Of a stretch of DNA of 64,000 nucleotides, positions 7,477 through 15,876 are shown in pieces. This DNA comes from Nonomuraea sp. PA05 (lineage in GTDB: Bacteria > Actinomycetota > Actinomycetes > Streptosporangiales > Streptosporangiaceae): contig NZ_VSEY01000026.1 of NCBI RefSeq assembly GCF_008086045.1, forward strand, positions 124,001-188,000. Reading direction: 5' to 3'. The notes beneath the pieces are model-generated. The model did no database searches. It had not been told where the DNA came from and was given only the letters and a program-made list of their open reading frames with translations. Numbering within the stretch: the first letter of the stretch is position 1; each line of letters begins with the position of its first letter. The position numbers and the translations under genes are program-made.

Positions 7477-8761
7477 GGTAACGCAGCCACAGGTACGGGG
7501 TGCACAGGGCGACGGTCACCAGGGTGACGACCAGCCCGTACTTCGTGAACTCCCAGAAACTGATCGGGGTGCCGTTGCGGGCGGCGATGCCGACCACCAC
7601 CACGTTGGCCGCCGCCCCCACCGCCGTCGCGTTGCCGCCCAGGTCGGCCCCCAGCGCCAGGGCCCACCAGAGCACCTGCGCGTGCTCGTTGCCGCCGTTC
7701 GCCTGCACGAGGTCGGCGACGATCGGGCTCATCGTGGCCACGTACGGAATGTTGTCGATCACCGCGGACAGGCCGGCCGAGGCCCACAGCAGCACCATCG
7801 TGGTCAGCCCGAGCTGACCCTGCGTCACCGAGGCCGCCGCGTCGGAGATCCGCTCGATCACGCCGGTCTCCACCAGCGACCCCACCATCACGAACAGCCC
7901 GGCGAAGAACACCAGCGTCGGCCACTCGACCTCGCGGATGGCGTCCTCGGTGGTCACCCTCGTGGCCGCCACCAGCACCCCGGCGCCCAGCAGCGCCACG
8001 ACCGACGGCTCGTAGTGCAGCACAGGATGCAGCACGAACGCCGCCATCACCAGCGCCAGCACGGCCAGCGACTGCCACAGCAGCCGCCGGTCGGCGATGG
8101 CCTCCCGCTCGTTCAGCGCCATGATCTCGGCCGCCCGCTCGGGGTCGTACCGGAACGCCCTCCTGAACAGCCACCGGCACAGCCCGATGAACACCGCCAC
8201 CAGCACCACGATCAGCGGCGCCAGGTGGATGAGGAAGTCGTTGAAGCTCAGGCCGCCCCGGCTGGCGATGATGATGTTCGGCGGGTCGCCGATCAGAGTG
8301 GCGGTGCCGCCGATGTTCGAGGCCATCGCCTCGGCGATCAGGAACGGCGCCACCGGCAGCGCCAGCCGTTCGCACACCAGGAACGTCACGGGCGCGATCA
8401 GCAGCACCGTGGTGACGTTGTCCAGCAGCGCGGACGCGCCGGCGGTGATCAGCACGAGCAGAGCCAGCAGCCGGAACGGCCGCCCGCGCGCCCGCTTGGC
8501 CGCCCAGATCGCCAGGAACTCGAACACCCCGGTCTGCTTCAGCACCCCGACGATGACCATCATGCCGAGCAGCAGGAAGATGACGTTCCAGTCGATCCCG
8601 GAGTCCTCGGAGAAGAACGCCGCCCCCGCGTCCGTGGCGTGGATCAGCAGCATGACCGCCGCCCCGCCGAGCGCCGCCGCCACCCGATGCACCTTCTCGG
8701 TGGCGATCAGCGCGTACGCCCCGAGGAAGACGGCCACCGCCGCCCACGCCGTCACCGTCAC
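7469..8761 (-). CDS. ArsB/NhaD-superfamily membrane transporter
   Basis: A 430-aa integral membrane protein with about 11-12 hydrophobic segments. It shows the ion-transporter superfamily hallmarks in both halves: SALLDNVTTVLL and GGTATLIGDPPN in the first, SAVIDNIPYVATMSPI and GGNATAVGAAANVV in the second. This is the pattern of ArsB1/P-protein-like permeases. The substrate (arsenite, Na+/H+ or an organic anion) cannot be assigned from sequence, and there is no ars operon nearby. It starts with GTG at 8761, just after the zinc-ribbon gene, and may be co-transcribed with it. Confidence 0.85.
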   Translation of the reverse strand: MTVTAWAAVAVFLGAYALIATEKVHRVAAALGGAAVMLLIHATDAGAAFFSEDSGIDWNVIFLLLGMMVIVGVLKQTGVFEFLAIWAAKRARGRPFRLLALLVLITAGASALLDNVTTVLLIAPVTFLVCERLALPVAPFLIAEAMASNIGGTATLIGDPPNIIIASRGGLSFNDFLIHLAPLIVVLVAVFIGLCRWLFRRAFRYDPERAAEIMALNEREAIADRRLLWQSLAVLALVMAAFVLHPVLHYEPSVVALLGAGVLVAATRVTTEDAIREVEWPTLVFFAGLFVMVGSLVETGVIERISDAAASVTQGQLGLTTMVLLWASAGLSAVIDNIPYVATMSPIVADLVQANGGNEHAQVLWWALALGADLGGNATAVGAAANVVVVGIAARNGTPISFWEFTKYGLVVTLVTVALCTPYLWLRYLT

Positions 8762-8771
8762 ATCATCAGTA

Positions 8772-9332
8772 TCAAGGCACGCGCAGCCATCGAGGGTCGT
8801 CGTAGCGCTGCTCCACCCCGTCGCCGGGCAGGAAGTCGGGCGCCGTGCACAGCACCACCTCGCCCTGCACCTCCAGGTACCTGATCAGCCCCGCCGCCAC
8901 CGACAGCACCGTCTCGGCGCCGCCCTCCATGCGCCTGCCCAGCACCGCGACCACGTCGGTGAGCCCGAACTCGGCGGGCAGCAGCGCGGCCACCTCCTTG
9001 ACGAAGCTCTGCGTCACCCGCGCCTGGATCATGACCGAGCCCGGCGCCGACTTGCCCGAACCGGCGCAACTGTCGCAGCCGCCGCTGTGGTGCGGATTGA
9101 TGGAGATCGTGCCGGAGCCGAGGCACATCAGGCACTGGCCCACCTCGGCGGCGTGCCGCGTGGCGGCGTCTCGGTCGGCCAAGGGCTGATCACAGGTGCA
9201 CGAGAAGGTGTTGTAGGTGCCTTCGACGTAGTCGTGGTAGGCGATCTCGTCGGGGGCGTCGACCCACTCGGTGGTGATGACGTGCTGGTCCATGGAGACT
9301 GGTGCGCTCTCGTCCTCGGCGGATGGAGCCAC
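8772..9332 (-). CDS. Hypothetical protein with CxxCxGxG zinc ribbon
   Basis: A 186-aa protein of unknown role. The central part has CLMCLGSG and CDSCAGSG, a pair of CxxCxGxG motifs as in DnaJ-type zinc ribbons, plus an earlier CTCDQP. The rest is an alpha/beta region (LTDVVAVLGRR, GLIRYLEVQGEVVLC). The longest frame uses a GTG at 9332; an ATG at 9293 (MDQHVITTEWV) is an alternative and neither has a clear Shine-Dalgarno. Upstream is a 13-bp minisatellite. Confidence 0.65.
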   Translation of the reverse strand: MAPSAEDESAPVSMDQHVITTEWVDAPDEIAYHDYVEGTYNTFSCTCDQPLADRDAATRHAAEVGQCLMCLGSGTISINPHHSGGCDSCAGSGKSAPGSVMIQARVTQSFVKEVAALLPAEFGLTDVVAVLGRRMEGGAETVLSVAAGLIRYLEVQGEVVLCTAPDFLPGDGVEQRYDDPRWLRVP

Positions 9333-9431
9333 CCAAGATAGCTCGCGCGCGCCGGGGGGATCACTGAATCGGCGGAAGTCGTCACGTTACGTGAGCCTCT
9401 TCGTGCGGGCCTTTATTCGGCTCACTCGTAC

Positions 9432-9522
9432 GGCCCCTTCGCGCGGCCCCTTCGCGCGGCCCCTTCGCGCGGCCCCTTCGTGTGGCCCCTTCGTGTGGCC
9501 CCTTCGTGTGGCCTCTTCGTAT
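9432..9522. repeat. 13-bp minisatellite, 7 copies
   Basis: Seven head-to-tail 13-bp units, GGCCCCTTCGCGC drifting to GGCCCCTTCGTGT and then GGCCTCTTCGTAT. More degenerate copies continue to about 9660. It lies in the 291-bp gap 3' of the DsbA-like gene. No gene is supported in this gap. Confidence 0.85.
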
Positions 9523-9623
9523 GGCCGTTTTTTCGGCTCGCTCGTGCGGCCCCTTCGTGCGGCCCGCCCATCGGCTCGCTCGCGCGGCGCTCGGGCGGCT
9601 CTTCGTGTGGCCTGCCTTCCGAC

Positions 9624-10223
9624 TCACCCGCGCGGTTCTTCGTGTGGCTTGCCCTTCAGCTCGTGGAAACCTGGAGTGCCCGCCACCAGCAGCGTCCCGT
9701 CCCAGAGGCGGGCGGCCTGCTCGCCGGTCGGCACGCGGGACACGACCGGCCCGAAGAACACCACCCGCTCGCCGTCCGTCCTCGTGACGGCGACGATCGG
9801 CGTGCCCACGTGATCGCCGCCGATCAGGCCGATGGCCTCGGCGTGCGATGCGCGCACGACGTCGTCGTACTTGGTGCCCAGCCCCACCTCGGCCAGCTCG
9901 ACCGGCAGCCCGGCGCTGGCCAGCGCGGTGCGCAGATCACCGATCCAGTCACCCGTCCCCGTCGTCCACAGGGCTGTGTACAACTTCTCCAACGCCTGCT
10001 GCCCGTGATCGCGCTGCACGGCCGCGCAGATGCGGGCCGGGACCCACAGGTATCCCTCGGGGTCGCCTTCCGGATCGTCGTCGCGGTTCTCGTTCAACAC
10101 CGACAGGCTCATCACGTGCCAGCGCACCTCGACGTGGCGCACCTTGCGCACCTCCATCAACCACCGCGCGGTCACCCACGTGTACGGGCAGGACGGGTCG
10201 AACCACATGTCGGCCACAGCCAT
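9624..10223 (-). CDS. DsbA-like mycothiol-dependent oxidoreductase (Rv2466c-like)
   Basis: A 199-aa thioredoxin-fold protein of the DsbA family. The opening ADMWFDPSCPYTWVTARW, then VRWHVMSLSVLNENRDD, then VGTPIVAV and FFGPVVSRVPTGEQAARLWD align by eye with the M. tuberculosis mycothiol-dependent reductase Rv2466c. The active site here is C12-P-Y-T rather than CPWC, so the resolving cysteine is missing and a monothiol mechanism with mycothiol is implied. The start at 10223 is chosen by homology; a frame extension to 10280 would enter the regulatory region. Confidence 0.85.
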   Translation of the reverse strand: MAVADMWFDPSCPYTWVTARWLMEVRKVRHVEVRWHVMSLSVLNENRDDDPEGDPEGYLWVPARICAAVQRDHGQQALEKLYTALWTTGTGDWIGDLRTALASAGLPVELAEVGLGTKYDDVVRASHAEAIGLIGGDHVGTPIVAVTRTDGERVVFFGPVVSRVPTGEQAARLWDGTLLVAGTPGFHELKGKPHEEPRG

Positions 10224-10243
10224 GATCGCCAGCCTACGCCCTA

Positions 10244-10323
10244 CAATCGCTTGCACGATCTTGTGCTGTCGCTGCAACAAAACTGCACACCAATCGGGTT
10301 GACGAGTCTAACAATCGGTTGCA
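10244..10323. promoter_or_regulatory. LacI-type operator repeats upstream of pectate lyase
   Basis: CAATCGCTTGCA (10244-10255) and CAATCGGTTGCA (10312-10323) each contain the CG-centred CAA-N-CG-N-TTG symmetry of LacI-family operators. A weaker copy, CAATCGGGTTGA, lies at 10291-10302. They fill the gap between the DsbA-like gene and the pectate lyase gene. Confidence 0.5.
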
Positions 10324-10421
10324 TAAAGATGTGAAGCTCGTCCCGTCAGGCAGCGCTCTGCGGCGCTCTCCATTCCCTTGACGCGCCCGGTCCGCCGCCC
10401 CTCATCCCCGGAGGCTCCACG

Positions 10422-12227
10422 GTGCGCAGCAACAACTCGCGATGGCGCGTTCCCTTCTTACGGCGCCGCCCCCTCCCCGACCCCGCCCAGCCCCTGCCTC
10501 TCTCCGCACAGCCCCCACCCCAGTCCCCCTCCCTTCCCGCGCAGCCCTCGCCCCAGTCCCCGTCCTTCCCCGCGCAACCCTCGCCCCAGTCCCCGTCCCT
10601 CCCCGCGCAGCCCTCGCCCCCTTCTGCGCAGCGCCTGCCTCGCCCTGTGCGGCGCGGCATCCTGCTCTACTCGGCCTGCGTCGCGTTCGGCGCGGCCATC
10701 CTCGCGGCGCTCCTCGTCGTCCCCAGCGCTCTCGCCGCCACCCTGTTCAGCGACGACTTCCAGGACGGCGACGCGACCGGCTGGTCCCGCTCAGGCGGAA
10801 GCTGGACGGTCGTCACCGACGGCACCCCGGCCTACCGCCAATCAGGCACCAGCGCCGACGCCCGAGCCCTGGCCGGCACCGGCTGGACCGACCAGGCGGT
10901 ACAGGCCCGCGTCAAACCGATCACCTTCAACGGCTCAGGCCGGTACGTCGCCGTGCTCGCCAGAGCCCAGAGCACCAGCAACTACTACTTCCTCGGCCTG
11001 AGCAACTCGGGCACCGCCATCCTGGGCAAGCGCACCGGCGGCGCCCCCATCACCCTCGCCACCGGCGCCGCCGCCGTCACCTCCGGAAGCTGGCACACGG
11101 TCCGGCTGGAGGCGTTCGGCTCGACGCTGCGCGGCTTCGTCAACGACGTCCAGGTGGTCTCGGCCACCGACACGTCCTTCGGCTCCGGACGGATCGGCCT
11201 GGCCGGCTACTACGCCAGCGCCACCTTCGACGACGTCCTCGTCACGGACCTCGGCGGCCCCACCGTCTCACCCACCGCCCCCACCATCCCACCGGGAAGC
11301 TGCCTGCCGCCCTCCGGCTCCCCTGTGGGGTTCGCCTCGGTCAACGCCTGGGGCCAGAACGGCACCACCGGCGGCGCGGGCGGCCCGACCGTCGCGGTGG
11401 ACACCGCGGCCGAACTTCTCGCCGCGATCGCCCAGCCAGGACCGCTCACCGTCTGCGTCCTCGGCACCATCACCGTCCCGGCGGGCATGCACAACGTCAC
11501 CTCCGACAAGACCCTCCTCGGCGTCGGCGCCACCGCGGGCATCACCGGCGGCGGCCTCAACATCGGCCTGCCCGCCAACGACTCCGTGACCTCCCCCCCG
11601 GCCGACGCCGTCCACAACGTCATCATCCGCAATCTGTCCTTCCGCGGCGCCACGGACGACTCGATCAACGTGCAGATGTTCAGCCACCACGTGTGGATCG
11701 ACCACAACGACCTGGCCTCCGGCTACGACGGGCTGATCGACATCAAGCGCGGCTCGTCGTACATCACCGTCTCGTGGAACCACACCCACAACCACACCAA
11801 GAACATGCTGCTCGGCCACGACGACGGCAACGCGGCCCAGGACGTGGGGCGGCTGAAGGTCACCTACCACAACAACTGGTTCGACCGGACGCCGCAGCGC
11901 AACCCGCGCGTGCGGTTCGGGGAGCCGGTGCACGTGTTCAACAACTACTACGTGTACAACACCGACACCGGGGTGGCCTGCCAGGCCGACGCCGGATGCC
12001 TGGTGGAGGGGAACTACTTCGAGCGGGTCGAGGAGCCGGTGACCAACTCGTACGCGGGGCCTGGGGGGCGGTGCGTGGCGCGGAACAACGTGTTCGTGGA
12101 CGAGTCGGGGACCCCTGACTGCAGCGGCACCGTCCAGGAACCGTCGACTTACTACTCGTACACGCTGGCCGACCCCAACTCGATAAAGACCACGGTCATG
12201 TCCGGCGCCGGCGTCGGCAAGCTCTGA
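10422..12227 (+). CDS. Secreted pectate lyase (PL1) with N-terminal repeat extension
   Basis: A 601-aa exported polysaccharide lyase that should cleave polygalacturonate by Ca2+-dependent beta-elimination. The GTG start is backed by GGAGG. Residues 1-78 are an unusual Pro/Ser/Gln-rich extension containing three copies of PQSPSxPAQPS (33-65). Only then comes the signal-like segment (RRGILLYSACVAFGAAILAALL, likely cleavage near A105). Residues about 106-265 are a LamG/DUF1080-like beta-sandwich. About 285-595 is the PL1 right-handed helix, with WIDHNDL, DGLIDIKRGSSYITVSWN and the catalytic region RNPRVRFGEPVHVFNNYY. LacI-type sites upstream suggest sugar-responsive control. Confidence 0.9.
   Translation: MRSNNSRWRVPFLRRRPLPDPAQPLPLSAQPPPQSPSLPAQPSPQSPSFPAQPSPQSPSLPAQPSPPSAQRLPRPVRRGILLYSACVAFGAAILAALLVVPSALAATLFSDDFQDGDATGWSRSGGSWTVVTDGTPAYRQSGTSADARALAGTGWTDQAVQARVKPITFNGSGRYVAVLARAQSTSNYYFLGLSNSGTAILGKRTGGAPITLATGAAAVTSGSWHTVRLEAFGSTLRGFVNDVQVVSATDTSFGSGRIGLAGYYASATFDDVLVTDLGGPTVSPTAPTIPPGSCLPPSGSPVGFASVNAWGQNGTTGGAGGPTVAVDTAAELLAAIAQPGPLTVCVLGTITVPAGMHNVTSDKTLLGVGATAGITGGGLNIGLPANDSVTSPPADAVHNVIIRNLSFRGATDDSINVQMFSHHVWIDHNDLASGYDGLIDIKRGSSYITVSWNHTHNHTKNMLLGHDDGNAAQDVGRLKVTYHNNWFDRTPQRNPRVRFGEPVHVFNNYYVYNTDTGVACQADAGCLVEGNYFERVEEPVTNSYAGPGGRCVARNNVFVDESGTPDCSGTVQEPSTYYSYTLADPNSIKTTVMSGAGVGKL
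10518..10616 (+). repeat. 33-bp intragenic tandem repeat (3 copies)
   Basis: Three in-frame 33-bp copies encode PQSPSLPAQPS, PQSPSFPAQPS and PQSPSLPAQPS at residues 33-65 of the pectate lyase precursor, before the hydrophobic export segment. Confidence 0.85.
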
Positions 12228-12325
12228 AAGCTTGGGCCTACGCCTGAGGGCTTCGGGCTGCACCCCAGCTCAAAGCTTGGGCCTCCGCGTGGGGCGCTTC
12301 GCGCAATGAGCTTCGGGCTGCGCCT

Positions 12326-12380
12326 TGTGGGGGAGCCGAGCTCCCCCACACCCCCTTGCCGGGGGCCTCCCGGCCCCCGG
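12326..12380. terminator. Two consecutive strong hairpins
   Basis: TGTGGGGGAGC pairs with GCTCCCCCACA around CGA (12326-12350). CCGGGGGCC pairs with GGCCCCCGG around TCCC (12359-12380). They follow the pectate lyase stop. Between are imperfect direct repeats (AAAGCTTGGGCCT at 12229 and 12274; GCTTCGGGCTGC at 12250 and 12309). Confidence 0.65.
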
Positions 12381-12450
12381 ACCCCCGGCCTGGGCCGGCT
12401 TCGGTCTTCCTTCGGGCTCGATTGTCGATAGCACCTGCGAACATTGCGCC

Positions 12451-13032
12451 ATGATCAGGCCCTTCGACAAGGACCATGCCGAGCTCGCCGAGATGGGCGG
12501 TTGCATCACCTATGTCCGTGGTCTGACGCCGGAGAAAGTAGCGATCCGGCTCGGCGGTCGTCTCGAAAACTTCACGCCGGCGACGTTCTACGAGCTGTAC
12601 GGCGGGAGCCGGTCCGGGGCGCGCCTCGGCATCACAGTCGTCGGTGACTGGGTGATGATCGTCGAGATGGCGGGCACGAAGCTCGGCATCACTTCAGACA
12701 TCGTCACGCGGTTGTCCGCGGGCACCCGTTTCGTCTCCCACTATTGCCTCGCGGTCAAGGCCCTTGATTACTTCTACTGGCTTGAGGATGGGGAGCTTCG
12801 GTTCTGCTTCGTCGCGCAGGACGGCTGCATGGAGCCGGTGCCGGAGGAGTTCGCGGAGATCATGAACGAGATCGAGGCTCGCTACCCACCGCTCGTTCAT
12901 CTTCACATGGGCCCGATGTTTCTCATGGCCGAGCGGCTCACCGGGATCAAGCTGACACCGCGGTTGCTGGAGGAGGCCACCTACCTGTGCGGGGTCGTCT
13001 CCGAGCCCGAGTGGGACATCATGGGTTGGTAA
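12451..13032 (+). CDS. DUF6461-like protein
   Basis: A 193-aa protein. GGCITYVRGLTPEKVAIRLGG, then VGDWVMIVEMAGTKLGITSDIVTRLSAGTRFVSHY, then YFYWLEDGELRFCFV resemble the actinomycete DUF6461 family, whose function is unknown. The late segment MAERLTGIKLTPRLLEEATYLCGVV is the usual C-terminal helix. The ATG at 12451 is preferred over upstream in-frame starts that enter the terminator repeats. Confidence 0.7.
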   Translation: MIRPFDKDHAELAEMGGCITYVRGLTPEKVAIRLGGRLENFTPATFYELYGGSRSGARLGITVVGDWVMIVEMAGTKLGITSDIVTRLSAGTRFVSHYCLAVKALDYFYWLEDGELRFCFVAQDGCMEPVPEEFAEIMNEIEARYPPLVHLHMGPMFLMAERLTGIKLTPRLLEEATYLCGVVSEPEWDIMGW

Positions 13033-13128
13033 CAAGCCGTACGTAACCAGCTGCGGAGTGGCTTTTGACCAGCGAACGGGCAGTGGCCGTATTGGCGGCG
13101 GATCGGACGCGCAAGCCATACTCTCTAA

Positions 13129-13413
13129 ATGGATGAGGTCCGGCTTGATGAAGTGCACTGGCTTCTTGATGAGCTGTGTGTCCGTCACGGGTTTTGCCTT
13201 CCTCCTGGGGAGCGGCAGCGACTGTGTCAGCAAGCACCCTTCGTGAGCGTGGATGCCTTCACGGACGCCGTCTTCGTCGCCGAAGAAATGGACCCGTCCC
13301 TCTACAAGAAGTTGCGCCGAGAGGTACGAGAAACCGTGCAACGCCGCCTGCCTGCCGTGCGGCACGAGTCCGAGAGGGACTCCTCTCCTGGTGCGAAGGG
13401 GCCACACGGGTGA
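13129..13413 (+). CDS. Small actinomycete hypothetical protein
   Basis: A 94-aa protein opening MDEVRLDEVHWLLDELC, followed by FCLPPGE and VDAFTDAVFVAEEMDP, ending in a basic region. I recognise the pattern as a recurrent small actinomycete protein but know no function. It is 96 bp downstream of the DUF6461-like gene on the same strand, so the two may be co-transcribed. Confidence 0.55.
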   Translation: MDEVRLDEVHWLLDELCVRHGFCLPPGERQRLCQQAPFVSVDAFTDAVFVAEEMDPSLYKKLRREVRETVQRRLPAVRHESERDSSPGAKGPHG

Positions 13414-13767
13414 TCAGACGGGGGACGGCGCGGCGAGCACGGAACGTGATGCTCGCGTTACTTAGTCCTCGGCAGAGGTGCCTTCAACCAGAGGCCGATC
13501 AGGGCCGAAAGCGCCGATAAGCACGCGCCCGAACTGCCACTTCGGTTTGTTGGAGCGCCACTCAACTGGAAGAACTTCTTCCACATGTGATGCTCTGTGA
13601 GGTCGCCGGACCTGATATGTCCGGCGTGGAAGGCGCACTTGGGCAGGCCAGTAGCCGAGTAACCGGCAATGAGCGCGCCGTGGTCGCCGAGACACGAGAT
13701 GACAAATCGATATGGGTCGCGCCAGAATGCGGAGCCGACCAACATCTACCGTAGCTGGGGGAAATTG
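13414..13767. other. 354-bp stretch without a confident gene
   Basis: A minus-strand frame of 95 codons (13458-13745) is open but has no recognised family or clear ribosome site. The stretch must hold the promoter of the CAP-domain gene. I see no RNA gene or strong hairpin. Confidence 0.3.
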
Positions 13768-14322
13768 ATGCGCCGACCTCTTGGGTTATTCGCCACAGCC
13801 GCTGTTCTGACCACGATCGCCGCTCCCATGAGTCCGGCGCAGGCTGTGACGGCGTTTCCAGCTTCCAGCGTCGGTGAGTCCAACCCGTTCCGGCTAGCTA
13901 GCACGGCATCCGTATCGGGGACCGCAGTGGGGTCGGCGCAGGAGAACGAGGTCGTGCGGCTGGTCAATGCACGGCGGGCGAAGAAGAAGGGATGCCGGGC
14001 GCTCAAGCACCACCGGCAACTTCACCGTGCCGCGCGCGGGCACTCGACCGACATGGCGGAGAACAACTACTTCTCGAACACCTCCCGCGACGGCCGGACC
14101 TTCACGGACCGCATCAGGGAGGCCGGCTTCACCGGCGGCACCAGGTTCGCGGAGAACATCGGCAAGGGCCAGCGAACCCCGGCCGCAGTCGTGCAGTCCT
14201 GGATGGACGCTTCCGGGACCAAGGCCGCCGTCCTGAACTGCAAGTTGACCTTCATCGGGGTCGGCGCCGTCGAGGACAGTAGCGGCGCGTATTACTGGAC
14301 CCAGGACTTCGCCGCCAGGTGA
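13768..14322 (+). CDS. Secreted CAP/SCP-domain protein
   Basis: A 184-aa exported protein. Residues 1-28 are a signal peptide (MRRPLGLFATAAVLTTIAAP...AQA). From about 60 onward is a CAP domain: ENEVVRLVNARRAKKKGCRAL, LHRAARGHSTDMAENNYFSN, RFAENIGKGQRTPAAVVQSWMDASGTKAAVLN and a terminal YYWTQDFA. The conserved H of ARGHSTDM and the AENI segment fit the YkwD-like bacterial subgroup. The exact role of these proteins is not settled. It overlaps the convergent next gene by 31 bp. Confidence 0.88.
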   Translation: MRRPLGLFATAAVLTTIAAPMSPAQAVTAFPASSVGESNPFRLASTASVSGTAVGSAQENEVVRLVNARRAKKKGCRALKHHRQLHRAARGHSTDMAENNYFSNTSRDGRTFTDRIREAGFTGGTRFAENIGKGQRTPAAVVQSWMDASGTKAAVLNCKLTFIGVGAVEDSSGAYYWTQDFAAR

Positions 14323-14648
14323 CCCACCTCGTGGTGAATCGCCACAGTTGCTTGCGTTGCTTTGGCGGCCTTCTGCTTGACGAGAGCCGCCGTGAGGCGA
14401 GTCGCCAGTGTCGCCTCCAGTTCGGTGGCAACGTCATCGTCAGCCACGATCAGGTCGAAGTCGGCATCGACATCGGAGACATCGACATCCAGCATGGTCG
14501 CCACCAGGTCGCGCACCATCTCTTCGGCTTGTTCCAAACGCTTCACCTGAGTGTGGTAGCTCCGCTTCAGACCGGACCCGGAAACGGTCAAAGCCCACCA
14601 GTCGTCGCTCCTGCTGGCGGTGATGGTGTAGGTGTCGCGCTTGCTCAC
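14292..14648 (-). CDS. HicB-like small protein, orphan antitoxin candidate
   Basis: A 118-aa protein starting at a GTG preceded by AGGAGG. The N-terminal fold KRDTYTITASRSDDWWALTVSGSG...KRLEQAEEMVRDLVATML resembles the HicB partial RNase-H-like domain (YTI...GWW.v.vP, then AEEmvrdaIa). The C-terminus is an acidic then Ala-rich helical tail. No HicA toxin lies beside it. A longer upstream frame exists but lacks domain support. Confidence 0.6.
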   Translation of the reverse strand: MSKRDTYTITASRSDDWWALTVSGSGLKRSYHTQVKRLEQAEEMVRDLVATMLDVDVSDVDADFDLIVADDDVATELEATLATRLTAALVKQKAAKATQATVAIHHEVGHLAAKSWVQ

Positions 14649-14820
14649 TGCTCCTCCTGCTCCTTCGCGATCGGCGCCCTGAAATCTCGCCCCGCAGACC
14701 ATCGGCCTCGCGCCCCGAGCCGCCTCCAGCAGCCGCGTAAGGATCCTGCCCGCAACGGCCCTGCTCTCCGCCGCCGCTGCCGATAGCGTGGCCAGCGGGC
14801 AAGTAGGGGAGGACGATCCG

Positions 14821-15864
14821 GTGCGGCGACGGCAGCTTCTGACCAACCTGGCCATTACCGCCGCTGCGGTTGGCACCGGTTCCCCGCTGCTGCGCTCCGG
14901 CGACCCGGTCAGCGAGGCCGATGCCGGCGTCCTGCTGGTGACGCGCGTGCGCGACGCCATGCTCGGCCTCGGCCCAGCCCCGGCTGAGGTTCCTACCGAG
15001 CAGCTCGGCGCGGCGCTGGCTGTCGCGCACGCCGATTTCCACGCCTGCCGTCATGTGCGCCTGGCTGAGCGGCTGCCGCTGCTGCTGGCCACCGCACACG
15101 CCGCCGGCGACACGACGGCCGACGGCGCCGCCCTGCTGGCGGAGATCTACACCCTGATCACGCGTCTGCTCGTCAAAATGGACGACCAGCAGCTCGGCTG
15201 GATGGCTGCCGACCGGGCCCGGGTGCTGGCCGCAGGCGCCGAAAGGCCGCTGTTGGTCGCCGAAGCCGCCCGCCAGCTCGCCGACCTGGCTCGAAAGGCC
15301 GGATGGTACGACCAGGCCATGACCATCGCACTGAGCGCCGCCGACCACCCCGCCCTGGCCGACGGGTCCGACGCCCGAAACACGGCCCAGCGCGGGCTGC
15401 TGATCCAATCCGCCGCCTACACCGCCGCCCACCGCAGCGACCGGGCCGGCATGCGCGAACTGACTGATGAGGCCGCCGCCATCGCCGCCCGCCTCGCCTC
15501 GGGCCCGGTGCTGCTGCGCGATCACGGCGGCGGCCTCACCCCCACCACCGTCCAGCTGCATCGCGTCTCCGCCGAGTACGCTGCCGGTGACGTCGGCGCC
15601 GCGCTCACCGCGGCCCGCCGTGTCCGACCAGCCAGTCTGCCCACCACCGAACGCCGGGCCCGCTACTTCACCGACCTGGCCCGTGCCCACGGCCTGTCCG
15701 GTGGCCGGGACCAATGCCTGGCCGCGCTGCTGGCCGCCGAACGTCAGGCGCCACAGGAGACCCACGCCCGCCCCGCTGTGCGCGACCTCGTGCAGTCGTT
15801 GCTGATCTCCGGTCGGACCAGCGCCGAACTGCGTGGCTTGGCCCTGCGTTGCGGCATCTCCTGA
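14821..15864 (+). CDS. Helix-turn-helix-less regulator-like TPR protein
   Basis: A 347-aa protein opening VRRRQLLTNLAITAAAVG. That is exactly the segment that normally follows the N-terminal helix-turn-helix in large actinomycete XRE regulators. The rest is a helical TPR-like array (LAVAHADFHACRHVRLAERLPLLL, AARQLADLARKAGWYDQAMTIAL, VSAEYAAGDVGAALTAARRV). Here the HTH is absent and a stop closes the frame upstream at 14680. A good GGGGAGG site supports the GTG at 14821; GTG 14788 is an alternative. It may act through a partner or be a truncated remnant. Confidence 0.65.
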   Translation: MRRRQLLTNLAITAAAVGTGSPLLRSGDPVSEADAGVLLVTRVRDAMLGLGPAPAEVPTEQLGAALAVAHADFHACRHVRLAERLPLLLATAHAAGDTTADGAALLAEIYTLITRLLVKMDDQQLGWMAADRARVLAAGAERPLLVAEAARQLADLARKAGWYDQAMTIALSAADHPALADGSDARNTAQRGLLIQSAAYTAAHRSDRAGMRELTDEAAAIAARLASGPVLLRDHGGGLTPTTVQLHRVSAEYAAGDVGAALTAARRVRPASLPTTERRARYFTDLARAHGLSGGRDQCLAALLAAERQAPQETHARPAVRDLVQSLLISGRTSAELRGLALRCGIS

Positions 15865-15876
15865 CGCGGCCGGAAG

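Noticed and set aside
9432..9522. Possible CRISPR array
   Set aside because: Units are contiguous 13-bp repeats without spacers; the same holds for 48532-48622, 34205-34321 and 57029-57118.
13458..13745. 95-codon minus-strand gene
   Set aside because: No ribosome site, no recognised family; kept only as an unassigned frame in the gap.
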